Of a stretch of 64,000 nucleotides of DNA, positions 42,219 through 51,587 are shown in pieces. Under the pieces are notes generated by a model that ran no database searches, had not been told where the DNA came from, and saw only the letters and a list, made by a program, of their open reading frames with translations. The first letter of the stretch is position 1. Each line of letters begins with the position of its first letter. The stretch lies in contig CACXMS010000003.1 of the NCBI GenBank assembly GCA_902768795.1, forward strand, positions 1 to 64,000. Reading direction: 5' to 3'. The position numbers were made by a program, and so were the translations under genes. This stretch comes from an uncultured Eubacteriales bacterium. GTDB lineage: Bacteria > Bacillota > Clostridia > Christensenellales > CAG-138.

Positions 42219-44459
42219 ATGTACGCGCAGATTGTTGTCGATATCCATCACAGTGCGGTAGACCGATTCTATACCTACCGCGTTCCCGAAGCGCTTCCGG
42301 TGCGCGTCGGTCATCATGTGTTCGTTCCGTTCGGACAGGGTGACCGGCTGAAGGAGGGCTTTGTCGTTGCGCTGCAGGAATCGACCGATCTTTCGTCCGA
42401 CGCCGTAAAGGACGTAGCCGGAATCATCGAACCGTATCCCGTTCTGCTCGAGGAGCAGATCCGGCTTGCCAAATGGATGCATACGGCCTACCATTGCCTG
42501 TTCATCCATGCGCTCGCCTGCATGATTCCGGCGCAGCTGCGCGGGCAGCGCGTCCGGGAAAAGAAGGTCGTTACCGTTTCGATCCGAGACGGCGTCAACG
42601 TCGAGGAGGAGATTGCGATCCGAAACCGCGCGCCCGTTCAGCAGGCCGTGCTCCGGATCATTTCGGACGCCGGGCAGATCCCGAAAAATGAGGTCGGAAA
42701 ACTGCTGCCCGGCGCAGCCGGTGCGATCCGCACGCTTCTGGAAAAAGGCGTGCTGACCCAAAGCAGCGCCGGCGTATTCCGGACGCCGGATGTTCCCGTC
42801 CTGAAGGAACCCGGCCATACGCTGACCGACGCGCAGAAAAGCGCCGTCGAAACGATCCGGGAAGCGCGCATCGATCCCGTTCACAACACGGTTCTGCTGC
42901 ACGGCGTGACCGGCAGCGGAAAGACCGAGGTGTATCTGAGCGCAATTGAGGAATGCCTTGCCGACCGACGTCAGGCGATCGTGCTTGTTCCCGAAATTTC
43001 TCTGACGCCGCAGACCGTCGGCCGGTTCCGCGCTCGTTTCGGCGACCGCATCGCGGTGCTGCACAGCCGCCTGTCCGCCGGAGAACGGTTTGACGAATGG
43101 CGGCGGATCCGGCTCGGGCTCGCCGACATCGCAATCGGCGCCCGCAGCGCGGTATTTGCGCCGATGGAACGGCTCGGGCTTATTCTCATTGACGAGGAGC
43201 ATGAAAGCAGTTACCAAAGCGAGAAGACGCCGCAGTACTCCGCGATCGACATTGCGGCGCAGCGGCTGAAGAATACGGGCGGAGCGCTTGTGCTCGGAAG
43301 CGCAACGCCGCAGCTGATCTCCTACTATCGCGCCCTGTCCGGACGGTACCGGCTCTGCACATTGCCGGAGCGCGTTGCGGGGAGGCCTTTGCCCGAGGTT
43401 GAGATCGTCAATATGCGCGACGAGTTTCTGCTCGGCAACAACAGCATTTTCTCCGACCGGCTCACGGAGCTGCTCGCCGAAACGTTTGCCAAAGGACAGC
43501 AGGCGATGCTGTTCATCAATCGGCGCGGGTATTCGACTTTCGTTTCCTGCCGGAATTGCGGGTACGTGCTCAAATGCGAAAACTGCGATATTTCGATGAC
43601 CTACCATAAGGGCGAGGGACGCACGCGCTGCCATTACTGCGGCAGCACCAAGCCGCTGCCGTCGGTCTGCCCGAGCTGCAAAAAACCGTTTCTGAAGCAA
43701 TTCGGGCTCGGAACCGAGCAGGTGGAAGAAACGCTGCACAAGCTGTTTCCTTCCGTGCGAAGTCTTCGGATGGACACGGATACAATGCGGGAAAAGGATT
43801 CCTATAACCGGATTCTCTCCGCTTTTTCCTCAGGGCAGGCGCAGGCGCTGATCGGCACGCAAATGATCGCCAAGGGACACGATTTCCCGAACGTCACGCT
43901 TGTCGGCGTAGTTGCCGCCGACACGACGCTGAATCTGCCCGACTACCGCTCGCCGGAACGCACGTTCCAGCTCCTCACGCAGGTTGCCGGGCGCGCCGGA
44001 CGCGACGAAGCGCCGGGGCGCGTCGTTCTGCAGACCTACGCGCCGCAGCATCCGATCATCCGCTTCGCAAAGGAGCAGGATTATCCCGCGTTTTATCAGT
44101 ACGAAATCGCGGAACGCAAAAAGATGCTGTATCCCCCGTTCTCGCTGTTTCTGCGCGTCGTATTCGCCGACAAAAGCGAATCGACGGTTGCCAACGCCTG
44201 TCTTGCCTACGCAAAGGCGCTCGAAGCGGAGTTGAAAAAAGCGCTCGGGAGCGAGGGCGCGAACGACATTCTGCTGCTTGTGGCAGGGGAAGCGCCGATC
44301 TCCCGGATTGCCGGACTTGTCCGCTATCAGCTCCTGATCAAACTGCTTCGCACCAAACGGCTCCCCGACGCGATCCGCACCGTTTACGGGTTCCACGCCG
44401 CGAATGAAAACGCCTGTATGGAAACGCAGCTGGAGATCAATCCGCAGGAGCTTTACTGA
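42219..44459 (+). CDS. priA: Primosomal replication-restart helicase PriA
   Basis: This 746-residue helicase reloads the replisome at stalled forks. The N-terminal 3'-DNA-end-binding domain begins YAQIVVDIHHSAVDRFYTYRVP. Helicase motifs are GVTGSGKTEVY (about 230), IDEEHESSY and GSATPQL. The zinc-binding insert is CRNCGYVLKCENC ... CHYCG ... CPSC, and the C-terminal motif QVAGRAGR is present. Length is normal. SD is weak. It directly follows the rpoZ terminator. Confidence 0.96.
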   Translation: MYAQIVVDIHHSAVDRFYTYRVPEALPVRVGHHVFVPFGQGDRLKEGFVVALQESTDLSSDAVKDVAGIIEPYPVLLEEQIRLAKWMHTAYHCLFIHALACMIPAQLRGQRVREKKVVTVSIRDGVNVEEEIAIRNRAPVQQAVLRIISDAGQIPKNEVGKLLPGAAGAIRTLLEKGVLTQSSAGVFRTPDVPVLKEPGHTLTDAQKSAVETIREARIDPVHNTVLLHGVTGSGKTEVYLSAIEECLADRRQAIVLVPEISLTPQTVGRFRARFGDRIAVLHSRLSAGERFDEWRRIRLGLADIAIGARSAVFAPMERLGLILIDEEHESSYQSEKTPQYSAIDIAAQRLKNTGGALVLGSATPQLISYYRALSGRYRLCTLPERVAGRPLPEVEIVNMRDEFLLGNNSIFSDRLTELLAETFAKGQQAMLFINRRGYSTFVSCRNCGYVLKCENCDISMTYHKGEGRTRCHYCGSTKPLPSVCPSCKKPFLKQFGLGTEQVEETLHKLFPSVRSLRMDTDTMREKDSYNRILSAFSSGQAQALIGTQMIAKGHDFPNVTLVGVVAADTTLNLPDYRSPERTFQLLTQVAGRAGRDEAPGRVVLQTYAPQHPIIRFAKEQDYPAFYQYEIAERKKMLYPPFSLFLRVVFADKSESTVANACLAYAKALEAELKKALGSEGANDILLLVAGEAPISRIAGLVRYQLLIKLLRTKRLPDAIRTVYGFHAANENACMETQLEINPQELY

Positions 44460-44538
44460 TATCCGGCCGAAAGGCCCTATCCCCGTTTCTTTCGATCCGA
44501 TCGAAAGAACTGAAATTGCAATCAAAAGGAATTTTGTT

Positions 44539-46359
44539 ATGAAAAAACGATCTGATCAAAACCGGGCGCTGGTCATGGATGCGCTGCGCGGCTCGAAGTG
44601 GCGGCTGCTGCTTGCCGCGGTCGAGGTGATTTTAGCAATCCTCGCGCTGTACTGCACCTCCTATGTGACCAGCTATGCGCTCGATTATGTTCTTCTCGGA
44701 GAGGATCCCTCGCTTCCCGACTGGCTGTTTTCGTTTCTGACCGCGCACAGCGACGTCACCAAAACCTTCTGGTTCTGCGCGCTGATGCTGATCCTGTTTA
44801 CGGTTCTGAACGGCTGGTTTACCTTTGTGCGGCGCAGGAACGTTTCGCTTGCCTCCGAGCAGATGGCAAAGAAGATGCGCGACGTTCTGTACCGTCATCT
44901 CAACGCAGTCCCCTATGACTACCACAAACACATCAGCACCGGCGATCTGGTCCAGCGCTGCACCTCGGACGTGGACACGGTCCGGCGGTTCATTTCCAAT
45001 CAGCTGATGGAAATCGTCCGCATCATCGTGATGTTTGTAACGGCGCTCGTCATGATGCTGCTGATCCATCCGCAGATGGCGCTGATCTCGATGGTGACGC
45101 TGCCGATCCTTTCCGTGCTGAGCTTTCTGTATTTCCGTTTCGTCCGGAAATACTTTACCGAAGCGGATGAGGCCGAAGGCGCGCTCTCCACGGCGATCCA
45201 GGAAAATCTGACCGGCGTGCGCGTCGTCCGGGCTTTCGGACAGCAGCGCGCGGAATACGATAAGTTCACGAAACTGAACGCCGATTTTCGCAAAAAGAAC
45301 CTGTTTCTGAACCGGTTGATGGCGTATTACTGGAGCGGCTCGGACGCGATCGGCTATCTGCAGATCGCCCTGACGCTGGTGTTCGGCGTACTCTTCTATG
45401 CCCGAACGCACGGCACGCCAGACGCCTTTACGCTCGGCAATATCTACCTGTTCGTTTCTCTGACCAACCGTCTGACCTGGCCGGTGCGCCAGCTCGGCAG
45501 AATCCTTGCCGATCTCGGCAAAGCGACCGTTTCGCTGAACCGTCTGAATGAAATCTTAAACGCCGCAGCCGAGCAGGAGCCCGGAAAAGCGCTTAAGGAC
45601 GTGAACACGGAAGGCGACATCACGTTCGAGCACGTCTGCTTCGGGTACGACGCGCCGAACGACGTGCTGGACGATATCAGCTTTACGGTTCATGCGGGAC
45701 AGACCGTTGCGATCCTCGGCAGTACCGGCAGCGGCAAAAGCTCGCTCGTGCAGCTGATGCAGCGGCTCTACCCGACGACCTCCGGGACGATTTCCATCGG
45801 CGGGACGCCGATCAACGACATTGATCACGAAACGCTTCGCCGGAATATCGCGATCGTGCTGCAGGAGCCGTTTCTCTATTCGCGGACGATTCGTGAGAAC
45901 ATCAAGCTCGTCCGGCCCGAAGCCACGGATGAGGAGATGTATGCCGTCGCAAAAGAAGCCGCGGTGCACGACGTGATCATGCAGTTTGCCGACGGGTACG
46001 ATACGGTCGTCGGCGAGCGCGGCGTAACGCTTTCCGGCGGTCAGCAGCAGCGCGTTGCGATCGCCCGCGCGCTCATGCAGGACGCGCCGATCCTGATCTT
46101 CGACGACTCGATGAGCGCCGTCGATACTGAAACCGACGCGAAAATCCGGGAATCCCTGCGCGCGCGGCGCGGAAAAGGCATTCTGTTTTTGATCTCGCAC
46201 CGCATCACAACCCTCTGCGAAGCGGATGTGATTCTCGTTCTCGAGCACGGAAAGCTGGTGCAGATGGGTACGCACGCGCAGTTGATGCAGCAGGACGGCC
46301 TGTATCGCCGCATCGCGGAAATTCAGGACGTCCCGCAGAAAGGAGGTGAAGTCGCATGA
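44539..46359 (+). CDS. ABC exporter half-transporter with degenerate ATPase site
   Basis: This 606-residue half-transporter has six transmembrane helices and a C-terminal ATPase domain: Walker A GSTGSGKSS, signature LSGGQQQR, Walker B ILIFDDS and H-loop SHRITT. The catalytic glutamate after Walker B is aspartate, marking the non-hydrolysing site of heterodimeric exporters such as TM287/288 or BmrC/BmrD. Its stop overlaps the start of the next half-transporter (ATGA). AAAGGA precedes ATG 44539; an upstream frame overlapping priA is rejected. Likely multidrug or lipid export. Confidence 0.93.
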   Translation: MKKRSDQNRALVMDALRGSKWRLLLAAVEVILAILALYCTSYVTSYALDYVLLGEDPSLPDWLFSFLTAHSDVTKTFWFCALMLILFTVLNGWFTFVRRRNVSLASEQMAKKMRDVLYRHLNAVPYDYHKHISTGDLVQRCTSDVDTVRRFISNQLMEIVRIIVMFVTALVMMLLIHPQMALISMVTLPILSVLSFLYFRFVRKYFTEADEAEGALSTAIQENLTGVRVVRAFGQQRAEYDKFTKLNADFRKKNLFLNRLMAYYWSGSDAIGYLQIALTLVFGVLFYARTHGTPDAFTLGNIYLFVSLTNRLTWPVRQLGRILADLGKATVSLNRLNEILNAAAEQEPGKALKDVNTEGDITFEHVCFGYDAPNDVLDDISFTVHAGQTVAILGSTGSGKSSLVQLMQRLYPTTSGTISIGGTPINDIDHETLRRNIAIVLQEPFLYSRTIRENIKLVRPEATDEEMYAVAKEAAVHDVIMQFADGYDTVVGERGVTLSGGQQQRVAIARALMQDAPILIFDDSMSAVDTETDAKIRESLRARRGKGILFLISHRITTLCEADVILVLEHGKLVQMGTHAQLMQQDGLYRRIAEIQDVPQKGGEVA

Positions 46360-48218
46360 GTATGGACAATGAGCAGGATTTTCAGGGACAAAAAGTGGAT
46401 CTGAAGCTTTGGAAGCGGCTCTTCGGCTATGCGCTTCGCAACAAAAAGCAGTTGACTCTGATCATACTCTCGCTGGTTTTCGTCGCCGTCATCGACGCGC
46501 TCTATCCGTTTCTGACGCGCTATGCGATCGATACGTTCGTCAACCCCGGCGGTACGCCGACTACGGACGGAATCTGGCTGTTCGGCGCGATTTACGCGGT
46601 TCTTGTGATCGCGCAGTCATTCGCAACAATGACGTTTATCAAGCGATCCGGCGAAATCGAAATGGCGATGTCGTACGATATCCGACAGGAAGCATTCTGG
46701 CACCTGCAGAATCTTTCCTTCTCGTTTTATGACAAAACCTCCGTCGGGTACCTGATGGCGCGCATGGTCAGCGATATCGGGCGCATCAGCGAACTGATCT
46801 CCTGGAGCATGGTCGACATCTTCTGGTCGTCCTTCTATATTCTGTTCTCGGTCGTCATGATGTTCGTCTTCAACTGGAAGCTGACGCTGATCGTGCTTGC
46901 CGTGATTCCGCCGCTTGCCGTTGTGAGCTATGTGCTCCAAAAAGCGATCCTGAAATACCAGCGTGCCGCGCGCAAGCAGAACAGCCGCATCACCGGCGCG
47001 TTCAACGAAGGGATCATGGGCGCCATGACAACCAAGACGCTGGTGCGGGAAGAAGCGAACGCGGCCGAGTTTGAAGCGATCTCGACCGATATGAAGAAGG
47101 CATCCGTAAAAGCCCAGGTGCTTTCCGCGGTGTTCTTCCCCCTCATCATCTCGCTGAGCGCCATCGCTACCGCAGCCGCACTGCTGCTCGGCGGCGCGGG
47201 CGTAAACGCGACGCTTCTCGGAACGACCACATTCCTCGGCGCGATCACCGCGGGAACGCTCGTTTCGTTCATCACCTACGCTTCGGGGCTGTTCGATCCG
47301 ATCCAGAACCTTGCCGGCATCTTTGCGGAAATGCAGAGCGCGCAGGCAAGTGCGGAGCGCGTGATCGGGCTGCTCGATACGAAATCCGACATTTCCGATA
47401 CGCCCGAGGTCACGGAGCGTTACGGAACGACGATGGATCCGAAGCGGGAGAACTGGGAACCGCTCGCGGGCGATATCGAATTCCGGCATGTGGATTTCTA
47501 CTATAAGGAAAGCGAACCGCTGCTGAGCGATTTCAACCTGCACATTCACCCCGGCGAAACGGTTGCGCTCGTCGGCGAGACCGGCGCGGGCAAAAGCACG
47601 ATCGTCAACCTGACCTGCCGCTTCTACGAACCCGTTTCGGGCAGCATTCTCATTGACGGCAGGGATTACCGCGAACGTTCGGAGCTTTGGCTCCAGTCGA
47701 ACCTCGGCTATGTGCTTCAGCAGCCGCATCTGTTCTCCGGAACGATCCGGGACAACATCCGTTTCGGCCGGCCCGACGCCTCGGATGAGGAGGTCGCCGC
47801 AGCCGCAAGGATGGTCCATGCCGACGAGTTTATCCTCCGGCAGACAAAGGGATACGACACCGAAGTCGGCGAAGGCGGCGCACGTCTTTCGACCGGACAG
47901 AAGCAGTTGATTTCGTTCGCGCGCGTGATCCTTGCCAATCCGCAGATCTTTGTGCTCGACGAGGCGACAAGCTCGATCGATACCGAAACGGAACAGATCA
48001 TTCAAAGCGCGATCACAACCGTTCTGGAAGGGCGAACCAGCATCGTCGTCGCGCACCGTCTCTCGACGATCCGAAACGCCGACCGCATCTTGGTCATCCG
48101 CAACGGTTCGATCGCCGAAGCGGGCACGCATGACGATCTGCTTGCGCTCGGCGGGTACTATCACGACCTGTACGTCCACCAGTTCCGCGAGGATGCGCTC
48201 GCGCAGGCATTAGAATAA
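46356..48218 (+). CDS. ABC exporter half-transporter with canonical Walker B
   Basis: This 620-residue partner has six transmembrane helices (about 30-325) and an ATPase domain: Walker A GETGAGKST, signature LSTGQKQL (a variant of LSGGQ), Walker B FVLDEATSSID with catalytic Glu, and H-loop AHRLST. Together with the preceding protein it gives one canonical and one degenerate site, the pattern of type IV heterodimeric exporters. GGAGG lies in the 3' end of the first gene. Its original terminator downstream is interrupted by a mobile-element insertion. Confidence 0.94.
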   Translation: MSMDNEQDFQGQKVDLKLWKRLFGYALRNKKQLTLIILSLVFVAVIDALYPFLTRYAIDTFVNPGGTPTTDGIWLFGAIYAVLVIAQSFATMTFIKRSGEIEMAMSYDIRQEAFWHLQNLSFSFYDKTSVGYLMARMVSDIGRISELISWSMVDIFWSSFYILFSVVMMFVFNWKLTLIVLAVIPPLAVVSYVLQKAILKYQRAARKQNSRITGAFNEGIMGAMTTKTLVREEANAAEFEAISTDMKKASVKAQVLSAVFFPLIISLSAIATAAALLLGGAGVNATLLGTTTFLGAITAGTLVSFITYASGLFDPIQNLAGIFAEMQSAQASAERVIGLLDTKSDISDTPEVTERYGTTMDPKRENWEPLAGDIEFRHVDFYYKESEPLLSDFNLHIHPGETVALVGETGAGKSTIVNLTCRFYEPVSGSILIDGRDYRERSELWLQSNLGYVLQQPHLFSGTIRDNIRFGRPDASDEEVAAAARMVHADEFILRQTKGYDTEVGEGGARLSTGQKQLISFARVILANPQIFVLDEATSSIDTETEQIIQSAITTVLEGRTSIVVAHRLSTIRNADRILVIRNGSIAEAGTHDDLLALGGYYHDLYVHQFREDALAQALE

Positions 48219-48322
48219 GAAAAAACATCCGAAGCTTCAAACAGTGCATCGGTAAACTAAAAGTAGACACTGAAAAGTGCCTACTTTTCTTGTATAATGG
48301 AGAAAACAAAGGAGGAAAGGAA

Positions 48323-48404
48323 ATGGGAAAGAAAGGCGTACCGCATCGTAAGTTCAGCAAAGAAGAAAAGCTGAAGATCATAAAGGAGCATTTAGAGAAA
48401 CATC
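48323..48404 (+). pseudogene. IS3-family OrfA, N-terminal fragment
   Basis: Preceded by GGAGG, the frame reads MGKKGVPHRKFSKEEKLKII and a few more residues of an IS3/IS150-type helix-turn-helix, then runs into unrelated sequence at about 48404. Only about 27 of roughly 100 codons remain. Confidence 0.75.
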
Positions 48405-49170
48405 TCTTCCGACGCTTCAAAGCCCGCCTGTTTCAAAATGTTTCCCGCGAGTTCTCCTATCGATCCCGCCTCCCCGACTTTGAACAGCTTTTCGATACTG
48501 AGCTCTTCGAACAGCATTTCGAGCACACCTGCTGCAATCGCTGTCTTCTGCGCTTTGTCGTAGCTGAGACCGCGATCCAGTGCTTCCCTTAATTCCGAGT
48601 TGTACGCGGATCCGCCGAGGGCCGCGCCTCCAAGCCCCGGGATAGCTTTTGACATGAATGCTGCCGCTGTGCTGTCGAGAATAGACATTGCGGTTCCATA
48701 TGCAAACTGGCCTTCGCCCGTCCAGTCCTCTTGCCGGTGCTCCCGGACTAGGTTTCCAGCATCAAGCCCGTATGCCTCCAGTTTCCCAGTTTCGTGACCG
48801 TAGATTGCATTTTGTATGTTATGCTGCGAACCATATATCCCGCTGAGTATATTCAGTGGCACAGTTGCAAGATCTGATAGTACCGGATACTGATTCGCGA
48901 ATCTTCGGTGTCCCATCGTCGTTCACGATCTTACTGCCCGTGAACCATGCCCTAAACTGACGGGTTTCCGTCTGATCGTGAATGTTCTGCTTGACAGGTG
49001 AGCCTTGATCTGTTATTCTATGAATGACTCCATTGGGAATGGTCACTCCGTGATAAAGCACGGCGCCGCCAATCACTGATCGGAGTCTATTTTTTTCAGA
49101 TAAAATACTCTGATATTTTCATTGCTATCTTTCTTTATCGCTGCCGCCAAAACCTTGATTGAATCGTCTC
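48405..49170 (-). pseudogene. Fragments of a polyvalent phage/ICE protein (MuF/ART-like)
   Basis: Three minus-strand pieces in different frames are visible. About 49073-49170 gives IKVLAAAIKKDSNENIRVFY. About 48930-49060 gives IHRITDQGSPVKQNIHDQTE then TRQFRAWFTGSKIVNDDGTPK, a pattern I associate with the region preceding the ART/VYHGT domain of polyvalent proteins. 48392-48916 gives an Ala/Gly-rich helical piece ending QAGFEASEEM. The VYHGT active-site region itself is missing. It is a relic of a conjugative element or phage protein, now flanked by IS ends. Confidence 0.55.
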
Positions 49171-49174
49171 TCCC

Positions 49175-49318
49175 ATGTACCGATTTTACCTTTTGAGCAT
49201 CGATTACCACTTTCCGAAACTGTTGGACGAATATGTTCACTACTTCAACGAGCAGCGGCTCGCCGCTGCTCTGGACTACAAAAGCCCGATCCAGTACCAT
49301 GCCGAATCGGGCTTCTGA
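49175..49318 (+). pseudogene. IS3-family OrfB transposase, C-terminal fragment
   Basis: About 47 residues ending VHYFNEQRLAAALDYKSPIQ then YHAESGF before TGA. The YFNxxR...YKSPxQY tail is characteristic of IS3-family DDE transposases. The catalytic DDE residues are absent, so the copy is dead. Confidence 0.75.
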
Positions 49319-49388
49319 CAATTATTCTTTTTCACTGTCTACTTTTACTTGACAAGTGTACGAAGCTTCAAACAGCTCCGGATGTTTT

Positions 49389-51242
49389 TTACAGGAACAG
49401 CGCGGCGATGCGGTAAACCAGCCCCGCAAGCAACAGCGCGCCGAAAAAGTAAAACAGCGCGAAGCGGATCGTCCATCGGACCGAATGCGATTCCCGCAGC
49501 GTCGCGGATAACGCCATGACGCACGGTACCTGAAACGTGCAGGCGAACAGAAACGCGGCCGCTTCCGCTTTGGATACCGTCTGCGCCATTGCGTAAGCGA
49601 GCGCCGTGCCGTCGCCAATCGCCGCATCCGCGTCGAACGCTGCATCGACAAGAGAGCTTTGACCGAGGAACGCCGCGTTCAGTGTGCCGAGAACCGCTTC
49701 CTTTGCAAAAGCGGCGCTTAAAAAGCCCATGAACGTCTGCCAGCCCAGCCCGAACGCCCTTGTGACCGGCTCTGAAAACACCCCGATGCGGTACAGCAGA
49801 CTGTCCTCCGCACTGCCGCTTACGCTGAACGTGAGCGCCCAGAAGATCAGCGAGACAAGCGTAACCGTAATCAAAGACCGCAAAAAGATATCCCACGCCT
49901 TATGAAACGACTCCTCGAGCACCTGAAGCAAATGCGGTCTGTGGTACGGCGGCAGTTCCATAATCATGCCGCAGCGCAGCGTTTTCGGCGTCAGCTGCGG
50001 GCGAAAAATCCATGCGGCAAGCGCAGCCATCAGGACCGTGCAGAGGATGATTGCCGCGCACAGGAGAAAGGTTTCCATCGGCGTGAAGAACATCCGCGCA
50101 ACCACCGGAACAACGCCCCACGTTGCGCTGCACGGAACCGCCCAAACGACCGCCATCGTCAGCAGTCTCTGTCCCGGATCGTCCATGACGCGCGTTCCGA
50201 ACGCGCCGCCGACCGTACAGCCGAATCCCATCAGAATCGGGCATATCGCTTTTCCCTGCAGGCCGATCCGGGACAACAGACCGTCGAACTGGAACGCAAC
50301 GCGGGCGAGAAACCCGATTTGTTCAAGGAGCCCGAGCACGAGACTGACGCCGAACACATACCCGGTCATCGAAACGGAGAAGCAAAGAACATTCGGCAGC
50401 AGCTGACTGAAAACGGATACAATCCACGGATGAACGCCCCAACCGGAAAGCATCCGCCCGATCGGCTCACGCAGAAGTTTCGGAATCGCCGAGCCGAGCG
50501 ACGACATCGGCGTTCCGATCAGCATCGCCATGCCAAGCGCTGCCAGTATGATCGCAACCGTCAGCAGCTTCCCTGCGATCGGGGCCGTTGCGATCCGGTC
50601 GAACGCGCATAGTCCGAACGGGCGCGTTCGCTGCACGACAGCGCCGTCAAGGATCGATCGAATCCAGCGATATTTTGCGTCGCCGTCCGAAAGCACGTCG
50701 CTCCCGCGCTCCCGCTGCAAAGCAGCCGGCGCCGTTTTCAGCCGATGCGGCGCTTTCAGCTCCTTTGCCAGAAGCGCCTTTAAGCGGTCGTATCCCGCTT
50801 CCTTTGCCGCTACAAACGGGAGAACCGGAATGCCGAGGCGCTGTTCGAGAAGGCGTGCGTCGATCGTTTTCCCCTGTGCTTTTGCAACATCCATCATGTT
50901 CAGCAGCAGAATGGCCGGAACGCCGAGCGGCGCGAATTCCGCCGTCATATACATGCTGCGCTCCAGCTGCGACGCATCGATCAGAATGCACACGAGGTCG
51001 GCCTGCCCGCTCCGAATGAAGGACGCGGTGATTTGCTCCTCCTCCGATACGCCGGTCAGACCGTAGCTTCCCGGAAGATCCGTTACCGTATAGCGGACGC
51101 CGTCATACTCGAAACTGCCGTCGTTTTTCTCCACCGTCTTCCCGGGCCAGTTGCCGACGTGACGGTGGAGCCCCGTCAACATATTGAACACCGTCGATTT
51201 GCCGGAATTCGGCTGACCGAGAAGCGCAATCCTTGTTTTCAT
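49389..51242 (-). CDS. feoB: Ferrous iron transporter FeoB
   Basis: This 617-residue Fe(II) transporter has an N-terminal GTPase domain: G1 GQPNSGKST (8-16), G2 HVGNWPGKTVE, G3 DLPGSYG and G4 as NMMD. A short linker and a polytopic membrane domain with two GATE-type repeats follow (first SMTGYVFGVSLVLGLLEQIGF, IGLQGKAICPILMGFGCTVGG). It is at the short end of the family, with a reduced C-terminus. The start overlaps the feoA stop by four bases. The stop lies in the arm of the interrupted terminator. Confidence 0.95.
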   Translation of the reverse strand: MKTRIALLGQPNSGKSTVFNMLTGLHRHVGNWPGKTVEKNDGSFEYDGVRYTVTDLPGSYGLTGVSEEEQITASFIRSGQADLVCILIDASQLERSMYMTAEFAPLGVPAILLLNMMDVAKAQGKTIDARLLEQRLGIPVLPFVAAKEAGYDRLKALLAKELKAPHRLKTAPAALQRERGSDVLSDGDAKYRWIRSILDGAVVQRTRPFGLCAFDRIATAPIAGKLLTVAIILAALGMAMLIGTPMSSLGSAIPKLLREPIGRMLSGWGVHPWIVSVFSQLLPNVLCFSVSMTGYVFGVSLVLGLLEQIGFLARVAFQFDGLLSRIGLQGKAICPILMGFGCTVGGAFGTRVMDDPGQRLLTMAVVWAVPCSATWGVVPVVARMFFTPMETFLLCAAIILCTVLMAALAAWIFRPQLTPKTLRCGMIMELPPYHRPHLLQVLEESFHKAWDIFLRSLITVTLVSLIFWALTFSVSGSAEDSLLYRIGVFSEPVTRAFGLGWQTFMGFLSAAFAKEAVLGTLNAAFLGQSSLVDAAFDADAAIGDGTALAYAMAQTVSKAEAAAFLFACTFQVPCVMALSATLRESHSVRWTIRFALFYFFGALLLAGLVYRIAALFL

Positions 51243-51460
51243 TCGGCGCGAACCTTAATTCTCTGTGCGTCAGGTCGGTTCAGGGCGATCAGCGTCTCCC
51301 GGCAATACAGCAGCACGGGCATTTTTCCGTCATTTCGAACCAACTGAAACCGAACGCCTTTTGTCAATCCGATCCCCGTGACGCGATTCAGAAAGCGCGC
51401 GTCGCCGCTGACGCCTGTGACGACTCCGAATCCGCCTGCCTGCATTTGGGTCAAGTTCAT
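51239..51460 (-). CDS. feoA: FeoA SH3-like accessory protein
   Basis: This 73-residue cytosolic SH3-like protein supports FeoB. It carries the motif DARFLNRVTGIGLTKGVRFQLVRN and ends IALNRPDAQRIKVRAE, the FeoA fold with its conserved (L/M)xxxGL-type turn. GGAGGGAAAGG precedes the ATG. It is coupled to feoB by overlap. No Fur-box-like palindrome is apparent upstream by eye. Confidence 0.9.
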   Translation of the reverse strand: MNLTQMQAGGFGVVTGVSGDARFLNRVTGIGLTKGVRFQLVRNDGKMPVLLYCRETLIALNRPDAQRIKVRAE

Positions 51461-51587
51461 TCCTTTCCCTCCGTTCGTTCTACAAACAGCTTATTCCGCA
51501 CAGGCGGCGGAAAGAATCTTTCCATGCGAACCGCGCTCCGAAGTTGCCGCCGGGTAAAGTAAATTCTGTAAAAAGCGAAAAAAATGC

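Larger units (their letters stand above)
48230..49375. mobile_element. Chimeric IS3-family remnant bounded by 15-bp direct repeats
   Basis: Direct repeats CGAAGCTTCAAACAG lie at 48230-48244 and 49361-49375. Inside them are imperfect 32-bp inverted ends (48245-48276 and 49329-49360) sharing AAAAGTAGACA(C/G)TGAAAA. An IS3-type transposase start lies at the left and a transposase end at the right, but the centre is a foreign minus-strand fragment. The element cannot encode a transposase. Confidence 0.75.
48220..49390. terminator. Bidirectional terminator split by an insertion
   Basis: The arms AAAAAACATCCG (48220-48231) and CGGATGTTTTTT (49379-49390) are exact 12-bp complements, now about 1.15 kb apart. 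Removing the insert plus one direct-repeat copy restores a compact hairpin with a 14-nt loop between the ABC exporter and feoB, able to stop both converging transcripts. Confidence 0.8.

Noticed and set aside
48819-49321. Intact minus-strand genes in the insertion
   Set aside because: The frames are short, shift between each other and overlap the IS3 transposase tail on the other strand; they fit fragments better than functional genes.
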